Position numbers and translations under genes: made by a program. A stretch of DNA of 5,780 nt from Massilia sp. (GTDB taxonomy: Bacteria; Pseudomonadota; Gammaproteobacteria; Burkholderiales; Burkholderiaceae_D), in assembly GCA_003484545.1 (NCBI GenBank), contig DNCF01000021.1, positions 1-5,780 of the forward strand. The letters are read 5' to 3'. This document shows, piece by piece, positions 5,683 to 5,780 of the stretch. Numbering within the stretch: the first letter of the stretch is position 1; every line of letters begins with the position of its first letter. The notes under the pieces are model-generated. The model was not told where the DNA came from. It worked only from the letters and a program-made list of their open reading frames with translations, and made no database searches.

Positions 5683-5780
5683 ATGAATCTTCAGTTATTG
5701 CAAACTCGCCTAGGTTACACGTTTCGGGACAGTGGCCTGTTGCAGCAGGCCCTGACCCATCGTAGCCACAGCAGCTTGCA
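5683..5780 (+). CDS. rnc: Ribonuclease III, N-terminal part (runs off the window)
   Basis: RNase III cuts double-stranded RNA, matures rRNA and processes structured mRNAs as a homodimer. Only 32 full codons are visible. They give MNLQLLQTRLGYTF, then LLQQALTHRSHSS, which match the family start (a short helix, LGYTF and the highly conserved ALTHRS). The catalytic ERLEFLGD region lies beyond the edge. The ATG at 5683 fits the usual N-terminus, but the preceding sequence (about 5667-5682) is A-rich with no clear Shine-Dalgarno site. The first codons are less GC-rich than the neighbouring genes (TTA, TTG, CAA, CTA), which often favours open mRNA at a start. No convincing promoter is seen in the 39 bases after the terminator, so its transcription probably depends on read-through. 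Confidence 0.93.
   Translation, partial: MNLQLLQTRLGYTFRDSGLLQQALTHRSHSSL

Noticed and set aside
1..5780. New defence, phage or CRISPR system
   Set aside because: All full genes are conserved housekeeping or stress genes in a familiar order. There are no spaced direct repeats, integrases, transposases or foreign base composition beyond the small repeat element.

Overview
The window is a GC-rich, GC3-biased piece of a betaproteobacterial chromosome. The protein sequences and gene order (periplasmic Do-type protease, glutaredoxin-like protein, lepA, lepB, DUF4845 protein, rnc) point to Burkholderiales, most likely Oxalobacteraceae such as Massilia or a relative. The genus is an inference from recalled synteny and sequence style, not from a search. 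All genes lie on the + strand.

Layout: positions 1-87 hold the 3' end of an unidentified upstream gene. A 180-base gap follows, then the envelope-stress protease mucD/degQ (268-1719). A small GTG-started glutaredoxin-like gene (1727-1996) follows after only 7 bases and is probably cotranscribed. A 432-base non-coding stretch (1997-2428) comes next. It holds a -10-like box, a 99-bp element with long terminal inverted repeats (2206-2304) that looks like a dispersed intergenic repeat or MITE, and two hairpin-plus-T-run modules just before lepA. Next are lepA (2429-4222), lepB (4219-5136, ATGA overlap with lepA) and a small membrane protein of the DUF4845 family (5168-5563). A strong intrinsic terminator with a duplicated 3' arm (5598-5643) follows, then the first 32 codons of rnc (5683 to the window end).

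How the genes fit together: MucD degrades or refolds damaged periplasmic proteins, usually under the sigma-E/MucA-type envelope stress circuit whose genes often sit directly upstream. LepA (EF4) is a ribosome-associated GTPase. LepB, co-translated with LepA, cuts signal peptides from exported proteins, including the MucD precursor. RNase III processes rRNA and structured mRNAs. The window is therefore mainly conserved housekeeping genes for translation, export and envelope quality control.

I saw no defence system, phage, CRISPR, tRNA or rRNA. The unexplained structure is concentrated in the lepA leader, in the terminator before rnc, and in the pilin-like N-terminus of the DUF4845 protein.
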